From Candidatus Thiodiazotropha sp. (ex Codakia rugifera) (GTDB taxonomy: Bacteria; Pseudomonadota; Gammaproteobacteria; Chromatiales; Chromatiaceae), in contig JAHXHN010000009.1 of assembly GCA_025656675.1 (NCBI GenBank), positions 59,942-123,941 of the forward strand: 64,000 nucleotides of DNA, given 5' to 3'. The notes under the pieces are model-generated. The model was not told the origin of the DNA. It was given only the letters and a program-made list of their open reading frames with translations, and searched no databases. Below, piece after piece: positions 33,178 to 42,651 of the stretch. The stretch's first letter is position 1, and each line of letters begins with the position of its first letter. The position numbers and the translations under genes were made by a program.

Positions 33178-35735
33178 AGCCATTTACCCTCAGGACAGCA
33201 ACAACGACTGACATGCAACTGCAGACAATAATAAATCAACTGAAACTGTCACCGGATCGGGAATCTGAGCAGTCATTCGTCAGGGTAGTCATTGCGTTAG
33301 TGATGATGAGCTACTGCGTCATGTTGGTGCTTCAATCGCCAGCGGATGAGCAGGCACAGCCACTGCTGGTTGTTTCATTTATCTATACAGCAGTCTCATT
33401 TCTTGTTGTAGCTGCCATTGCCATTTCACCCTTGAATTTCCGGCTCCGTCGGATATTTACGATGTTGTTCGATGTGGGGATGGTTACTTTGGCAATGTGG
33501 ATGGGTGGTGAAAGCGCATCGATGTTATATGTGTTTTATCTGTGGATCAGCCTGGGTAACGGTTTTCGTTTTGGAATTCCCTCACTCTATTTAACCAGTG
33601 CATTAGGATTTATTGGGTTTACATTTGTCATTATCAGCAGTGATTTCTGGAGTGATCAACAGGTTCTAAGTATTGGTCTCCTTATCGGACTTATCGTCAC
33701 ATCTCTTTATGTCTCATTACTGCTGAAACGTTTGGAAAACGAGAAAAAGCGTGCTGAAGAAGCAAACCGGGCCAAGAGCCAGTTTCTGGCAAATATGAGT
33801 CATGAGATCCGCACCCCGTTAAATGGTGTGGTCGGCATGACTGATCTGTTGGCGGGAACGCCCATGGGCGTTGAACAACGTGAGATCATGCAGACTATAC
33901 AGGCTTCCGCAGATACATTGTTAAGCTTGATTGAAGATATTCTGGACTTTTCGAAAATTGAGGCAGGCAAGGTAGAAGTTACCACTTCAGATCAGGATAT
34001 TGCACATTTGGTAGATACTGTTCTCTCCATGATGCAGCCAGCGGCTGATGCCAAGTCAATCAAGTTGTATAGTAGCATTGATGCTGAGGTTCCACCGGTC
34101 ATTCGTACTGATCCTCAGTTATTGCGACAGATCTTGATTAACCTACTGAATAATGGAATTAAATTTACCGATCAGGGCAGTATAACCTTGAGGATCTCCA
34201 TCCGCTCAAATATTAAAAAAGAACAGAATGAGCCAAGGTTGCTATTTGAAGTGATCGATACTGGAATAGGGCTTACTGAGACGCAACTGCAGCAGATATT
34301 CGAACCCTTTATGCAGGGCGATGATTCGAATACACGTTGTTACTCCGGTAGTGGATTGGGAACGACTATCGTAAAACAACTGGTTGAGTTAATGGGCGGA
34401 AAGGTTGGAGTAGAGAGTCGCTTAGGTAAGGGCAGTCGATTTTGGTTTGAAATCCTTGCCATTTCCGGGGATGAATCGATTGTGATGAATCAGTTGTCTG
34501 AGGCCAAGGTGCTTCTTTTTGCCGATCTATTATCGGATCAAGAGTCTGTCCTTGATTACCTTCAGGAGTGGCAGGTAGTAACCAAGGTATGTAACAGTAT
34601 TACGGATGGAATGCTTGAATTGTTGAGCGCAGAAAAGCTGGATGCACTTTATGATATTGCAATCATTGATGAAAGCCAGAGTGGTCTCTCAATCAATGAG
34701 CTGGTTAGCGTATTAAGGGCTGAAAAAAGCCTGGAACAGCTTGCGTTGGTCTGTATCACACGGGATGCACAAGACCGGGATAGAGAGGTCATGCTCTGCA
34801 GAGAAGGTTGTACAGCTGTAATATCACCACCTGTCACTGCAGAGAAGTTACGCCATGCACTTCAACATGCCCAAAAAAATAAATTGAGTGAGGTACAGCA
34901 ACTCGAACCGAAGATATTCAGGTCTATAGTTCGAACCGAGTCAAAACAAGTGAGGATTTTATTGGCCGAAGACAACCTTATTAACCAGAAAGTGGTAAAG
35001 AAGATATTGGAATTACAGGGTTATAATGTTGAGGTTGTAGAGAATGGTGAAGATGCTTTATCACTGCTAGAGAGACAGGTATTCGATTTGGCGATATTAG
35101 ATCTACAGATGCCTGATGTGGGTGGTATTGAAGTCATAAAGTCTTATCAAGCAATGCATGTCAAAGAGCCAATAATGCCATTTATGATTCTTACTGCAAA
35201 TGCAACAACTGAAGCAGTCAAACAGTGCGAGGCGGTTGGCGTCAGTGCCTATCTCACAAAACCAGTTCGTTCTTCCCATCTGTTGGATGTGGTGAATCAA
35301 GTATTAGGCATTGATATCAGGAGTATCCCAATAGATGCAATGATTGACCAACCGACAAGGGATCCTGGTGCTGAAAAAAATCTTCGGGTAATCGATTTAA
35401 AAACACTCAATGATTTGGAAAAACTGAGTAAGGATCCTGGTTTTGTACAAAATATGGCAGAGAGTTTTTTACATGACAGTGAAGCACTACTGATTTTAAT
35501 GCAGAAGGCATTGGAAGAACACAGTCTTCACAAGTACAGGGATACTGCGCATGCATTAACCGACAACGCTACAGGGATAGGGGCATTCTCTCTTAAGACC
35601 GTTTGCTCTGTTGCTTCAAATATAGATCAGAAAGAATTTGACGAACATGGGGTTAAATTACTGGCTAAGATATCATCAACATTTTCTGTGACATGCCAGG
35701 CACTGCATCACTATCTGCAAACAAAGCATGAATAG
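33174..35735 (+). CDS. RpfC-like hybrid sensor histidine kinase
   Basis: The protein is 853 aa from the GTG at 33174, or 840 from the ATG at 33213. It has about five transmembrane helices (residues 40-185) and little periplasmic sequence, as in the DSF receptor RpfC. HisKA follows with FLANMSHEIRTPLNG, then HATPase_c with NLLNNGIKF, DTGIGL and GSGLGTTIVKQL. The first receiver-like domain (about 445-570) lacks the conserved Lys. The second receiver (about 592-715) is intact, with LAEDN, the acceptor Asp in AILDLQMP, and a Lys-Pro (LTKPV). The C-terminal Hpt domain keeps its His in DTAHALTDNATGIGA. It converges with the rpfG operon, and the shared C-terminal sequence ties it to the RpfC paralogue there. 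No rpfF synthase gene is in the window. Confidence 0.85.
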   Translation: MEPFTLRTATTTDMQLQTIINQLKLSPDRESEQSFVRVVIALVMMSYCVMLVLQSPADEQAQPLLVVSFIYTAVSFLVVAAIAISPLNFRLRRIFTMLFDVGMVTLAMWMGGESASMLYVFYLWISLGNGFRFGIPSLYLTSALGFIGFTFVIISSDFWSDQQVLSIGLLIGLIVTSLYVSLLLKRLENEKKRAEEANRAKSQFLANMSHEIRTPLNGVVGMTDLLAGTPMGVEQREIMQTIQASADTLLSLIEDILDFSKIEAGKVEVTTSDQDIAHLVDTVLSMMQPAADAKSIKLYSSIDAEVPPVIRTDPQLLRQILINLLNNGIKFTDQGSITLRISIRSNIKKEQNEPRLLFEVIDTGIGLTETQLQQIFEPFMQGDDSNTRCYSGSGLGTTIVKQLVELMGGKVGVESRLGKGSRFWFEILAISGDESIVMNQLSEAKVLLFADLLSDQESVLDYLQEWQVVTKVCNSITDGMLELLSAEKLDALYDIAIIDESQSGLSINELVSVLRAEKSLEQLALVCITRDAQDRDREVMLCREGCTAVISPPVTAEKLRHALQHAQKNKLSEVQQLEPKIFRSIVRTESKQVRILLAEDNLINQKVVKKILELQGYNVEVVENGEDALSLLERQVFDLAILDLQMPDVGGIEVIKSYQAMHVKEPIMPFMILTANATTEAVKQCEAVGVSAYLTKPVRSSHLLDVVNQVLGIDIRSIPIDAMIDQPTRDPGAEKNLRVIDLKTLNDLEKLSKDPGFVQNMAESFLHDSEALLILMQKALEEHSLHKYRDTAHALTDNATGIGAFSLKTVCSVASNIDQKEFDEHGVKLLAKISSTFSVTCQALHHYLQTKHE

Positions 35736-35871
35736 TTTTTACCTCATCCCCTGACTGGTGGCGTATCGGTAATGTTGTGTGTGGCACCCTATACGGCAAG
35801 GATGTAATTAACAATATAAGATTGAATTACGTGTTTAACCTACCCCCCTACATGAGGGAAAGCACGAGTGT

Positions 35872-37776
35872 CTAGATTTTGTCAGTGTGTTGTGAAGTGG
35901 TTCGTTGAGAGAGGTAGTGATCGTATGCTTGCAGTGTAAGGCTGAAAGTGTGTTCTATCTCCTCCAGAAGCGCCGGGCCCTTGTATTCGAATTCATTTGC
36001 TTGAACCTTTGTCGCTTGTTGATTCAATTCATACAGTACGAATGCTCCAAGCTGACCGGCACTATCGAGGAGGTTTTGTGCCTGATCAAGGAATTGACCC
36101 AACTGATTCCTCTCTACGGCTCGTCGCATAGTACGAATGATGACATGTCCCTCAGCTTCAAAAATCTTAAAAAGATCACTGATGAACGCTATGCCGTTAT
36201 CCAGTCGTTCCAGTCGTAAAAGAGTCATGTTGTCCAGCAGGCGGGAGTGTTGAAATTGGGTGATATTATGTTCAAATGATGTACTACGGTAATTGTCGCG
36301 TGCAGGCCCCAGCGACTGGTGTTGGTCTAATACCGTTGGGATCATCTCCAATAAATCATCTGCGGTCACAGGTTTGAACAAACAAGCCTGCACACCGATG
36401 CTCCGACAGAGTCGCAGGGTATCCGGGGTGTTTTCATCGGTCATGAAGATGAACGGGACCCAATGTTTATAGGGTGTGGTAAAACGATGTAACTTGACGA
36501 CTTGGGTACCGCTCATTACCGGCATCTTCATATTGGCAATTGCCAGATCGAAACCCCGTTCTTCCAGTGCATCAAGTGCCTGGTCCCCATTATCAACTAT
36601 TCGGATATGATAACCGGCTTGGATCAGTTTCTTACCAAGTAAAGTACGTTCGGTTGAGGGAGAATCTGCTAATAGTATCGCTCCCTGTCTGGGTTGATTT
36701 TTTTTGGTTACTCTGTGTTTTGACAGGCTGACAATATTGGTTGAATCAGGAAAATGTTGTGGTTCGCCCATGATGGCGCTGAAGAGTTGAGCTTTTATTA
36801 CAGGGTTCTCGAGTAGTGTGGCGTATCCAGCTTCTAGCAACCTCTGTGCGTGACCTTCTATCTCGGCTGGACTTTTTAAGCAAATCAGTTTTAATTCGTC
36901 TAATTTTGCTTCATCTCGTATCAGGCCTACCAAAGAACGGGGATCAATATCCAATTCATGCTGATCGACAATCAGCGCATTATACGGGATGAATACCTCA
37001 CCCTGTCTGCGTGACAACATATGTTTGAATGCCTGGACACAGTTTCTACTGGCTGTGTATTCATATCCCCAATCTTTCAGGTAACGGGAGATCGATTCGG
37101 TCGTGTCATCGTTTTTGGATAGTATCAGGATCCGTTGAGTACCGTTTTCAAGTTCAGATAGAGAGGATTCTGTTTCTAACAGATGGTTTTCACTCTCAGT
37201 AATCTCATCGTTCTGGTTTGCAACTCGTGTGTTGCCTGCGTCGTGCTCACATCGCTGTAGATAAAGAAGCTTGAGTGGGAGCAGATTGGGTAGTACCACC
37301 GTGATCAGGCTGATGGCTATCGATTGTATGAGATCCAACTGAATGACCGGTCCCTGACTCAGTGATAGTAGCATCATCATGAATGCGGTTGGAATGGCAA
37401 TCAAGAGATATCCACTACCCATTGCGCGTGTGGCATAAAGTAGAGCCCCACTCAGTGGTAGCGTCAGCAACACCGGCATCCCGGCTAAGGTAATCACACC
37501 CAGGTAGATTTGATCAAAAACTATAAATGATCCATGTGTCAGGGGGGGGGAAGGGTACCTTTTTCTTAGCGTCAATAGCTGTATAAACCGAATCAGGGTG
37601 TAGTATGCGGCTAAAGTCACTGTTGCAAGGTGAGCCGCCGTTGAATTCTGCCATAGAAACTGCCCAATCAGGCTGCAGAGTACGACGCAGCTGACAACCA
37701 AAGCGATGCTGTGGTAGATACTATGACCACTTTTCAGATGGGTGGGTAACAGGTTATTTGTCGTGAGTTGTTTCAA
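35872..37776 (-). CDS. Kinase-less RpfC paralogue (pseudo-sensor)
   Basis: A 634-aa protein. An N-terminal set of about five to six helices (residues 20-180) leads into a charged linker, a first receiver-like domain (about 214-340), a second receiver (about 365-485) and an Hpt-like helical domain (about 525-620). There is no HisKA or HATPase domain. In the second receiver the acceptor Asp is Asn (LAIANMKMPVMSG), and in the Hpt domain the His is Gln: FLDQAQNLLDSAGQLGAF aligns with YRDTAHALTDNATGIGAF of the kinase at 33174-35735. The TTG start lies inside the end of rpfG, with a 23-bp overlap. It may sense a signal and act by binding RpfG or RpfC rather than by phosphotransfer. Confidence 0.8.
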   Translation of the reverse strand: MKQLTTNNLLPTHLKSGHSIYHSIALVVSCVVLCSLIGQFLWQNSTAAHLATVTLAAYYTLIRFIQLLTLRKRYPSPPLTHGSFIVFDQIYLGVITLAGMPVLLTLPLSGALLYATRAMGSGYLLIAIPTAFMMMLLSLSQGPVIQLDLIQSIAISLITVVLPNLLPLKLLYLQRCEHDAGNTRVANQNDEITESENHLLETESSLSELENGTQRILILSKNDDTTESISRYLKDWGYEYTASRNCVQAFKHMLSRRQGEVFIPYNALIVDQHELDIDPRSLVGLIRDEAKLDELKLICLKSPAEIEGHAQRLLEAGYATLLENPVIKAQLFSAIMGEPQHFPDSTNIVSLSKHRVTKKNQPRQGAILLADSPSTERTLLGKKLIQAGYHIRIVDNGDQALDALEERGFDLAIANMKMPVMSGTQVVKLHRFTTPYKHWVPFIFMTDENTPDTLRLCRSIGVQACLFKPVTADDLLEMIPTVLDQHQSLGPARDNYRSTSFEHNITQFQHSRLLDNMTLLRLERLDNGIAFISDLFKIFEAEGHVIIRTMRRAVERNQLGQFLDQAQNLLDSAGQLGAFVLYELNQQATKVQANEFEYKGPALLEEIEHTFSLTLQAYDHYLSQRTTSQHTDKI

Positions 37777-38830
37777 GCATCTGTCTCTTCGGGGGTACCT
37801 TTAAGGCATTGTGAATCGATTCCACTTCCTGCATCTCGCTGAGAAATGCGTCTGCACAGTCGGGATCGAAGTGATTACCACGCTCCTCACTAATATAGTC
37901 GATTGCTTTTTCTATCGGCCAGCTCTTTTTATAGGGCCTGTCAGTTACCAGTGCATCAAAAACATCGGCTATAGCCACAATCCTTGCCTCCAGGGGAATA
38001 TTTTCACCGCTGAGGCTGTTCGGATAGCCCTGGCCATTAAACTTCTCATGATGGCTGAGGGCGATGATAGCACCGGTCTGAATATACTTGGAGGGGCTAT
38101 CTTTGAGAATCTCATACCCCAGCAATGTGTGACGTTGCATGATTTTGAACTCATCCTTAGTGAGACGTCCGGGTTTCAGCAGGATGGCATCCTGGATGCC
38201 GATTTTCCCGATATCATGCATCGGAGCGGACTGGGCGATCAAATCGCATCGTTCATGAGATAGCCCCAACTTCAGGGCAATCAATTTAGAATAACGGGAG
38301 ATTCGCAGGATATGATTGCCTGTGTCCTCATCGCGATACTCACCGGCTTTCGCGAGCCTCATCAAGGTCTCTTGCTCCCGATCGTGCAATTCCTGGGTGG
38401 TTTTGCGTATCTCACGCTCGAGCAATAGGGCACGATCCTTGATCAGTTTTCGCTGCAGGCTCATGGTGAGCATATTGTGGCAGCGAGCCCGGCACTCCGT
38501 ATGATCAATGGGTTTGGTGATGAAATCATTGGCCCCAGACTCCAGGGCGAGGTAACGCACGGATTGATCTTCCACACAGGTGACAATCATGACCGGGACA
38601 TCATTACAGCTTGGGATTCGCCTAAGCCACTTGATGAATTCGATGCCATCCATCTGGGGCATTTTGTAATCAGTAATAACCAGGTCAATTTCATGGGATT
38701 TAGCCCACTCGAGTGCCTGAGTTGGGTCTGCAAAGCAGGTTGAGGAGACATCCTTGTCGATCGATCCAACTAATTCCTGCAAGATCATCCGAGTTATTGA
38801 TTGATCATCAATAATGAGTACATGAGACAT
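37754..38830 (-). CDS. rpfG: RpfG-like receiver/HD-GYP cyclic-di-GMP phosphodiesterase
   Basis: A 358-aa response regulator. The receiver domain (about residues 1-125) has IDDQS, the acceptor Asp in LVITDYKMPQMDG, and a Lys in ITKPI. A helical linker leads to the HD-GYP domain (about 165-345), with HD in MHDIGKIGI, HH in LSHHEKFNGQGYP, and the GYP signature. Metal ligands look complete, so hydrolysis of cyclic-di-GMP is expected. Its end overlaps the kinase-less RpfC paralogue by 23 bp, so the two are one operon. The intact RpfC-like kinase on the opposite strand is the probable phosphodonor. Confidence 0.88.
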   Translation of the reverse strand: MSHVLIIDDQSITRMILQELVGSIDKDVSSTCFADPTQALEWAKSHEIDLVITDYKMPQMDGIEFIKWLRRIPSCNDVPVMIVTCVEDQSVRYLALESGANDFITKPIDHTECRARCHNMLTMSLQRKLIKDRALLLEREIRKTTQELHDREQETLMRLAKAGEYRDEDTGNHILRISRYSKLIALKLGLSHERCDLIAQSAPMHDIGKIGIQDAILLKPGRLTKDEFKIMQRHTLLGYEILKDSPSKYIQTGAIIALSHHEKFNGQGYPNSLSGENIPLEARIVAIADVFDALVTDRPYKKSWPIEKAIDYISEERGNHFDPDCADAFLSEMQEVESIHNALKVPPKRQMLETTHDK

Positions 38831-39152
38831 AATAATAAGGTTTCGCTTTTTTTATCTGGGTATGACTCAGGGGCTGTCTACCTAGTCTATGTCGTTAACG
38901 GCAACTCGTCTCAATGCTTGATTAATCCTTTATCAGCAATTGAGTCAACTGACAGTAAAACGCGATCCTTATCGTTTAAAACCTGCTGAAAGTGACTATC
39001 TGTGTGGCCTGAGTATCATTCTGTGTCCTGCTGGGCATGACTTTCTGTCAGGCATAATAACGGCATTCTCGTTCTATTAGCCCTGCTGTGAGAGAATTAA
39101 GTTCCTGAAATGTTAACTGATTCTCTGATTTGATGCGACTGATTTGGTGACA
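38831..39152. other. Spacer upstream of rpfG, no gene supported
   Basis: This 322-bp gap separates the twin-receiver gene from rpfG on the same strand and presumably carries the rpfG promoter. No clear SD precedes the rpfG ATG, and no strong promoter pair or repeat was identified. Confidence 0.35.
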
Positions 39153-39944
39153 TCACTGCTCTTGGAGTATCTGTTGCAGCAGGTGCTGAATGGTTTCAGT
39201 CGTGAAGGGTTTATCACAAATTGCTGATACCCCTGATTTCTGTACGGCCGCCAAGCGGTTTTGATTCGATTCGCTGGTCACCATGAGTATTGGCAGGCCG
39301 GGTTGACCACTCTCATAGCGAATATAGTCCACCAGTTCCTGTCCGTTCATCTCAGGCATGTTGTAGTCAGATATGACCAGGTCATAGTAGTGCTGGTTGA
39401 CCAGTCCCGCTGCTTCAGCCCCATCACTGGCCTCAGTGATATTCTCAATCTCCATGGCTTCGAGAATTCGCCGGATATGATTTCGGGACATACTGCTGTC
39501 ATCGACGACCAGGATCTGAAGTATTTCCGTATCGACGTCGTGGAGTGCCATGTTGGGTGTCTCTACGTAGTCGAGGGTGGCTCTCATGGCGACATGCAGG
39601 TCTTCAAGGTTGAAGGGTTTAGGCAGAATGGCAACGGCTCCAGCCTGACGGATAGGGTCAAGGTAGGAGAGGCTGGTCTCGCTGGATATCAGCATAAATG
39701 CAGATTGCATCAGCTGCGCATCATCACGCATTTGATAGACCAGATCGGTACCGGTCATATCGGGTAGATAGAGACTGCTGATGACCAGGTCCGGCTTGCT
39801 GACAGGTAATGCCTGCAGGGCTTCGGTGCCATTTGAGAAGGTCTCGATGTAACTGATGCCCAGTTCAGCGAGTAGCTGAGTGATAATATGTCGCTGAGTC
39901 AGCGAGGGTTCCACGAGGATGACTGACAGATCTTTTATATTCAT
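39153..39944 (-). CDS. Twin-receiver (CheY-CheY) protein
   Basis: A 263-aa protein of two receiver domains and no output domain. The first (residues 1-130) has lost the acceptor Asp (LVISSLYLPDMTG, Ser in its place) and one acidic pocket residue (LVEPS), but keeps Lys-Pro. The second (about 143-263) is complete, with VVDDSS, Asp in LVISDYNMPEMNG, Thr/Ser (VTSES) and Lys in CDKPF. So one half probably has a structural or dimerisation role while the other is phosphorylated. It lies upstream of rpfG on the same strand with 322 bp between, and may be a phosphate sink or adaptor for the same kinases. Confidence 0.85.
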   Translation of the reverse strand: MNIKDLSVILVEPSLTQRHIITQLLAELGISYIETFSNGTEALQALPVSKPDLVISSLYLPDMTGTDLVYQMRDDAQLMQSAFMLISSETSLSYLDPIRQAGAVAILPKPFNLEDLHVAMRATLDYVETPNMALHDVDTEILQILVVDDSSMSRNHIRRILEAMEIENITEASDGAEAAGLVNQHYYDLVISDYNMPEMNGQELVDYIRYESGQPGLPILMVTSESNQNRLAAVQKSGVSAICDKPFTTETIQHLLQQILQEQ

Positions 39945-40132
39945 CCGCTTACATTAGGTTGTATGTAGATACCCTGCTTATGCCACTACACAACCATCTT
40001 TGCAAGTCGCTGGAGGCAGTTGCAGTACTGTTATTCCAACCAAATATGTCTGAAGAATGTTACATAAGCGGCTTTCCTCCCAAACAACTAGCCCGTAGAA
40101 TTGGCGCTTGGTAGGTGTGGAGAGATCTTGCA

Positions 40133-40999
40133 GTGAAATTGAGTGTTGAACAATTCCGTGATTGGGACCGCAAATGTATTACCTTACTGGGTATGTCTGG
40201 TGTGGGTAAGACCCGTCTGTCCAACTTGTTGAGGCAGAAAGACTGGTTTCACTATTCAGGAGACTATCGCATCGGTACGCGCTATCTGGATGAACCGATC
40301 CTCGATAGCATCAAGGAACATGCGATGCGTGTACCCATGTTGCGGGATCTTCTTCGTTCTGATTCTATTTTTATTCGGAATAACATTACCTTCCACAACC
40401 TGAAGCCCGTTTCCACCTTCCTCGGCATGTTGGGTAACCCCGAACTGGGCGGTATGCCGTTGACCGAGTTTAAACGTCGTCAGAGTTTGCATCGACAGGC
40501 TGAGATTGCAGCTATGTATGATGTACCCAGTTTTATGCACAAGGCCCAGCTGATCTATGGTTATGCTCATTTTATCAATGATGTAGGCGGTAGCCTTTGT
40601 GAACTGGATGAGCCTGGGGTACTGGAGTTTCTGGCTGAGCATTCACTGATACTCTATATCAAAGCCAGTGAACAGGATGAGACGGCATTGATCGCCCGCT
40701 CGGTGTCACATCCCAAGCCGCTCTATTATCGAGAGGCATTCCTTGATGAACACCTGGCCGAATACATGCAGCTTGAAGGGCTCGATTATGTCTCATTGGT
40801 CGATCCTTTCGACTTTAATCGTTGGGTATTTCCCCGTCTGTTTCGTGCCAGGATTCCCCGCTATGAGGCGATTGCAAGCAGCTACGGATATACCGTGACT
40901 ACTGAGGAGTTATCACAGGTTCAGAATGAGTCTGACTTCCTGCAGCTTTTGGAAGGGGTTATCGATCGAGAGTCAGGCGCTCGGTCAATCGCACTTTGA
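40133..40999 (+). CDS. P-loop ATPase/kinase-like protein paired with MetA
   Basis: The protein is 288 aa from the GTG at 40133, with GGAGAG eight bases upstream; the frame is open to 40115. The N-terminal Walker A GMSGVGKTRL is of the shikimate-kinase/small-nucleotide-kinase shape, and a Walker B-like hydrophobic strand LILYIKAS follows near residue 175. The remainder has no recognised domain. It is 12 bp upstream of the MetA-like gene and surely cotranscribed, which suggests a role around homoserine or methionine metabolism, perhaps in activation of a substrate or in regulation. The substrate is not known. Confidence 0.65.
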   Translation: MKLSVEQFRDWDRKCITLLGMSGVGKTRLSNLLRQKDWFHYSGDYRIGTRYLDEPILDSIKEHAMRVPMLRDLLRSDSIFIRNNITFHNLKPVSTFLGMLGNPELGGMPLTEFKRRQSLHRQAEIAAMYDVPSFMHKAQLIYGYAHFINDVGGSLCELDEPGVLEFLAEHSLILYIKASEQDETALIARSVSHPKPLYYREAFLDEHLAEYMQLEGLDYVSLVDPFDFNRWVFPRLFRARIPRYEAIASSYGYTVTTEELSQVQNESDFLQLLEGVIDRESGARSIAL

Positions 41000-41011
41000 A
41001 GGAGTATCAGC

Positions 41012-42076
41012 ATGCCACTGGTTGCGCACACTAGCCTCCCTACCTTTGCCCGTCTACGCGAGGAGGGGCAGAATGTTCTCTCTCCAGACCGGGCTACTCA
41101 CCAGCATATTCGTGAGTTGCATATCGGTCTGCTGAATATGATGCCTGATACGGCCATTGAGGCTACTGAGCGACAGTTTTTTCGATTAGTGGGTGAGGCC
41201 AATCCTATTGCCCAGTTCTTTGTCCATCCATTTACCCTCGCTTCATTGCCGCGTGGCGACAAGGCGAGGGCACACATTGATCGTTATTACGAGTCTTTTG
41301 ATCAGATCAAACGGGATGGACTGGATGCGCTGATTATTACAGGCGCAAATGTCAGCCATCCTGATATGTCTCTCGAGCCATTCTGGCAACCACTGACTGA
41401 AGTGGTCGACTGGGCCCATGACAATGTTACCTCCGTACTCTGTTCCTGTCTCGCTACTCATGCGGTTGTACAATCCCATCATGGTCAAAAGCGTACACAC
41501 ATGGGTGATAAGCTGTGGGGTGTCTTCAGTCACCGGGTGAAGGATCAGCATCATCCACTGGTTAATGATGTCAATACCCGTTTTGATGTACCTCACTCAC
41601 GCTTTAATCAAGTAACCAGAGAGCAGTTTACTCAAGCTGGTCTAAAGGTATTGGTGGAGAGTGAAGAGGCAGGCGTACATTTGGCAGTGAGTGAAGACGG
41701 TATCAGAGTGGTCTATTTCCAGGGACATCCGGAGTATGACACCATCAGTCTGCTCAAGGAGTACAAGCGAGAGGTCGGCCTCTATTTCACTGCAAAACGC
41801 AAAGACTATCCTCCCTTTCCTGAGAACTATTTTACACTGCGAAATCAGGCGATCTTCAATGAGTACAGGGAACGTTTGGAGTTAGCCAAGGTAAACGGGG
41901 ATAAAATGCCGGCGTTTCCCGAGGCCCTCGTGATCGACACTCTCGATAATACCTGGCACGACACGGCTGAAGGGGTTATCGGTAACTGGATCGGTCTGGT
42001 CTATCAGGTTACCCACCATGTCCGTAACATCCCATTCATGCATGGCATAGATCCTCAGAATCCGCTGGGGTTATAA
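41012..42076 (+). CDS. MetA-family homoserine O-acyltransferase
   Basis: This 354-aa enzyme of the MetA (homoserine O-succinyl- or acetyltransferase) family catalyses the first step from homoserine to methionine, using an acyl-Cys intermediate. The nucleophile Cys is in VLCSCLATHAV (about residue 150), and the catalytic His and Glu are in YFQGHPEYD (about 235-243). NMMPDTAIEATERQF near the N-terminus is the family start block. AAGGAG sits eight bases before the ATG. It follows the P-loop protein by 12 bp. Succinyl or acetyl specificity cannot be called by eye. It is somewhat longer than E. coli MetA (309 aa), mainly in the C-terminal part. Confidence 0.85.
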   Translation: MPLVAHTSLPTFARLREEGQNVLSPDRATHQHIRELHIGLLNMMPDTAIEATERQFFRLVGEANPIAQFFVHPFTLASLPRGDKARAHIDRYYESFDQIKRDGLDALIITGANVSHPDMSLEPFWQPLTEVVDWAHDNVTSVLCSCLATHAVVQSHHGQKRTHMGDKLWGVFSHRVKDQHHPLVNDVNTRFDVPHSRFNQVTREQFTQAGLKVLVESEEAGVHLAVSEDGIRVVYFQGHPEYDTISLLKEYKREVGLYFTAKRKDYPPFPENYFTLRNQAIFNEYRERLELAKVNGDKMPAFPEALVIDTLDNTWHDTAEGVIGNWIGLVYQVTHHVRNIPFMHGIDPQNPLGL

Positions 42077-42094
42077 GCGTTGTTCAGCGTTTTT

Positions 42095-42640
42095 TTAAAC
42101 AAACAGATCAACATAGGCTGACTCAAAATTGCCATTGGTTTGAAAATAAACCAAATTGGGAAATAGTGATTGCATCAGGTCATCATCGACTCCAAACCAT
42201 CGCGCAATTGACGCATTGACCTGATCTTGTGCCATGGTCGGTATAATCCGTCCCTTGTCGCTAAAGTCATCGTCACCACCCAGGTGAAGATGCGGGAGCG
42301 TGCCAAATAGTTTTCCTCCATCCAGACTGGCCGCTGAACCATCTCCGAGACCCCCCATTACAAGTTGATGAGACCCCCAGGCATGATCGGTTCCATCCCC
42401 ATTCTGGCTTAGGGTGCGGCCAAAGTCGGATAGGGTGAAAGTAGTGACCTGCTTGGCATAACCCAGTTCTTCCATGGACTTCTGGAATTCCCACAGACCA
42501 AGACTCAGTTCGCGAAGTAGCAACGGATGCGTGATCGCTTGGTTGCTGTGTGTCGTAACTGGTATATATCGTATGCGACATCCCATCCTGCCCCAGCGAC
42601 ATGATCGAAAGCTGAGCAAAGGAATATACTGGGAGGCTAT
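42095..42640 (-). pseudogene. Truncated, frameshifted DUF1501 gene
   Basis: Only the last 170-180 residues of a DUF1501 protein (normally about 400-480 aa) remain. The tail is clear: FTLSDFGRTLSQNGDGTDHAW and HLHLGGDDDFSDKGR. Upstream, a different frame carries SLGQDGMSHT and a Tyr-Asp-Thr, and joining it to THSNQ of the tail restores the family motif. The break is at the short (TG)n run at 42547-42553 on the plus strand, where two bases seem lost. The 5' two-thirds is missing, and similarity ends within a few bases of the 3' end of tRNA-Asp. DUF1501 proteins are Tat-exported and usually sit beside a DUF1800 gene, which is absent. Confidence 0.75.
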
Positions 42641-42651
42641 TGCAGGGTAAA

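Noticed and set aside
33174..38830. Complete DSF system including rpfF
   Set aside because: No crotonase-family synthase gene lies in the window; only sensor and HD-GYP components are present.
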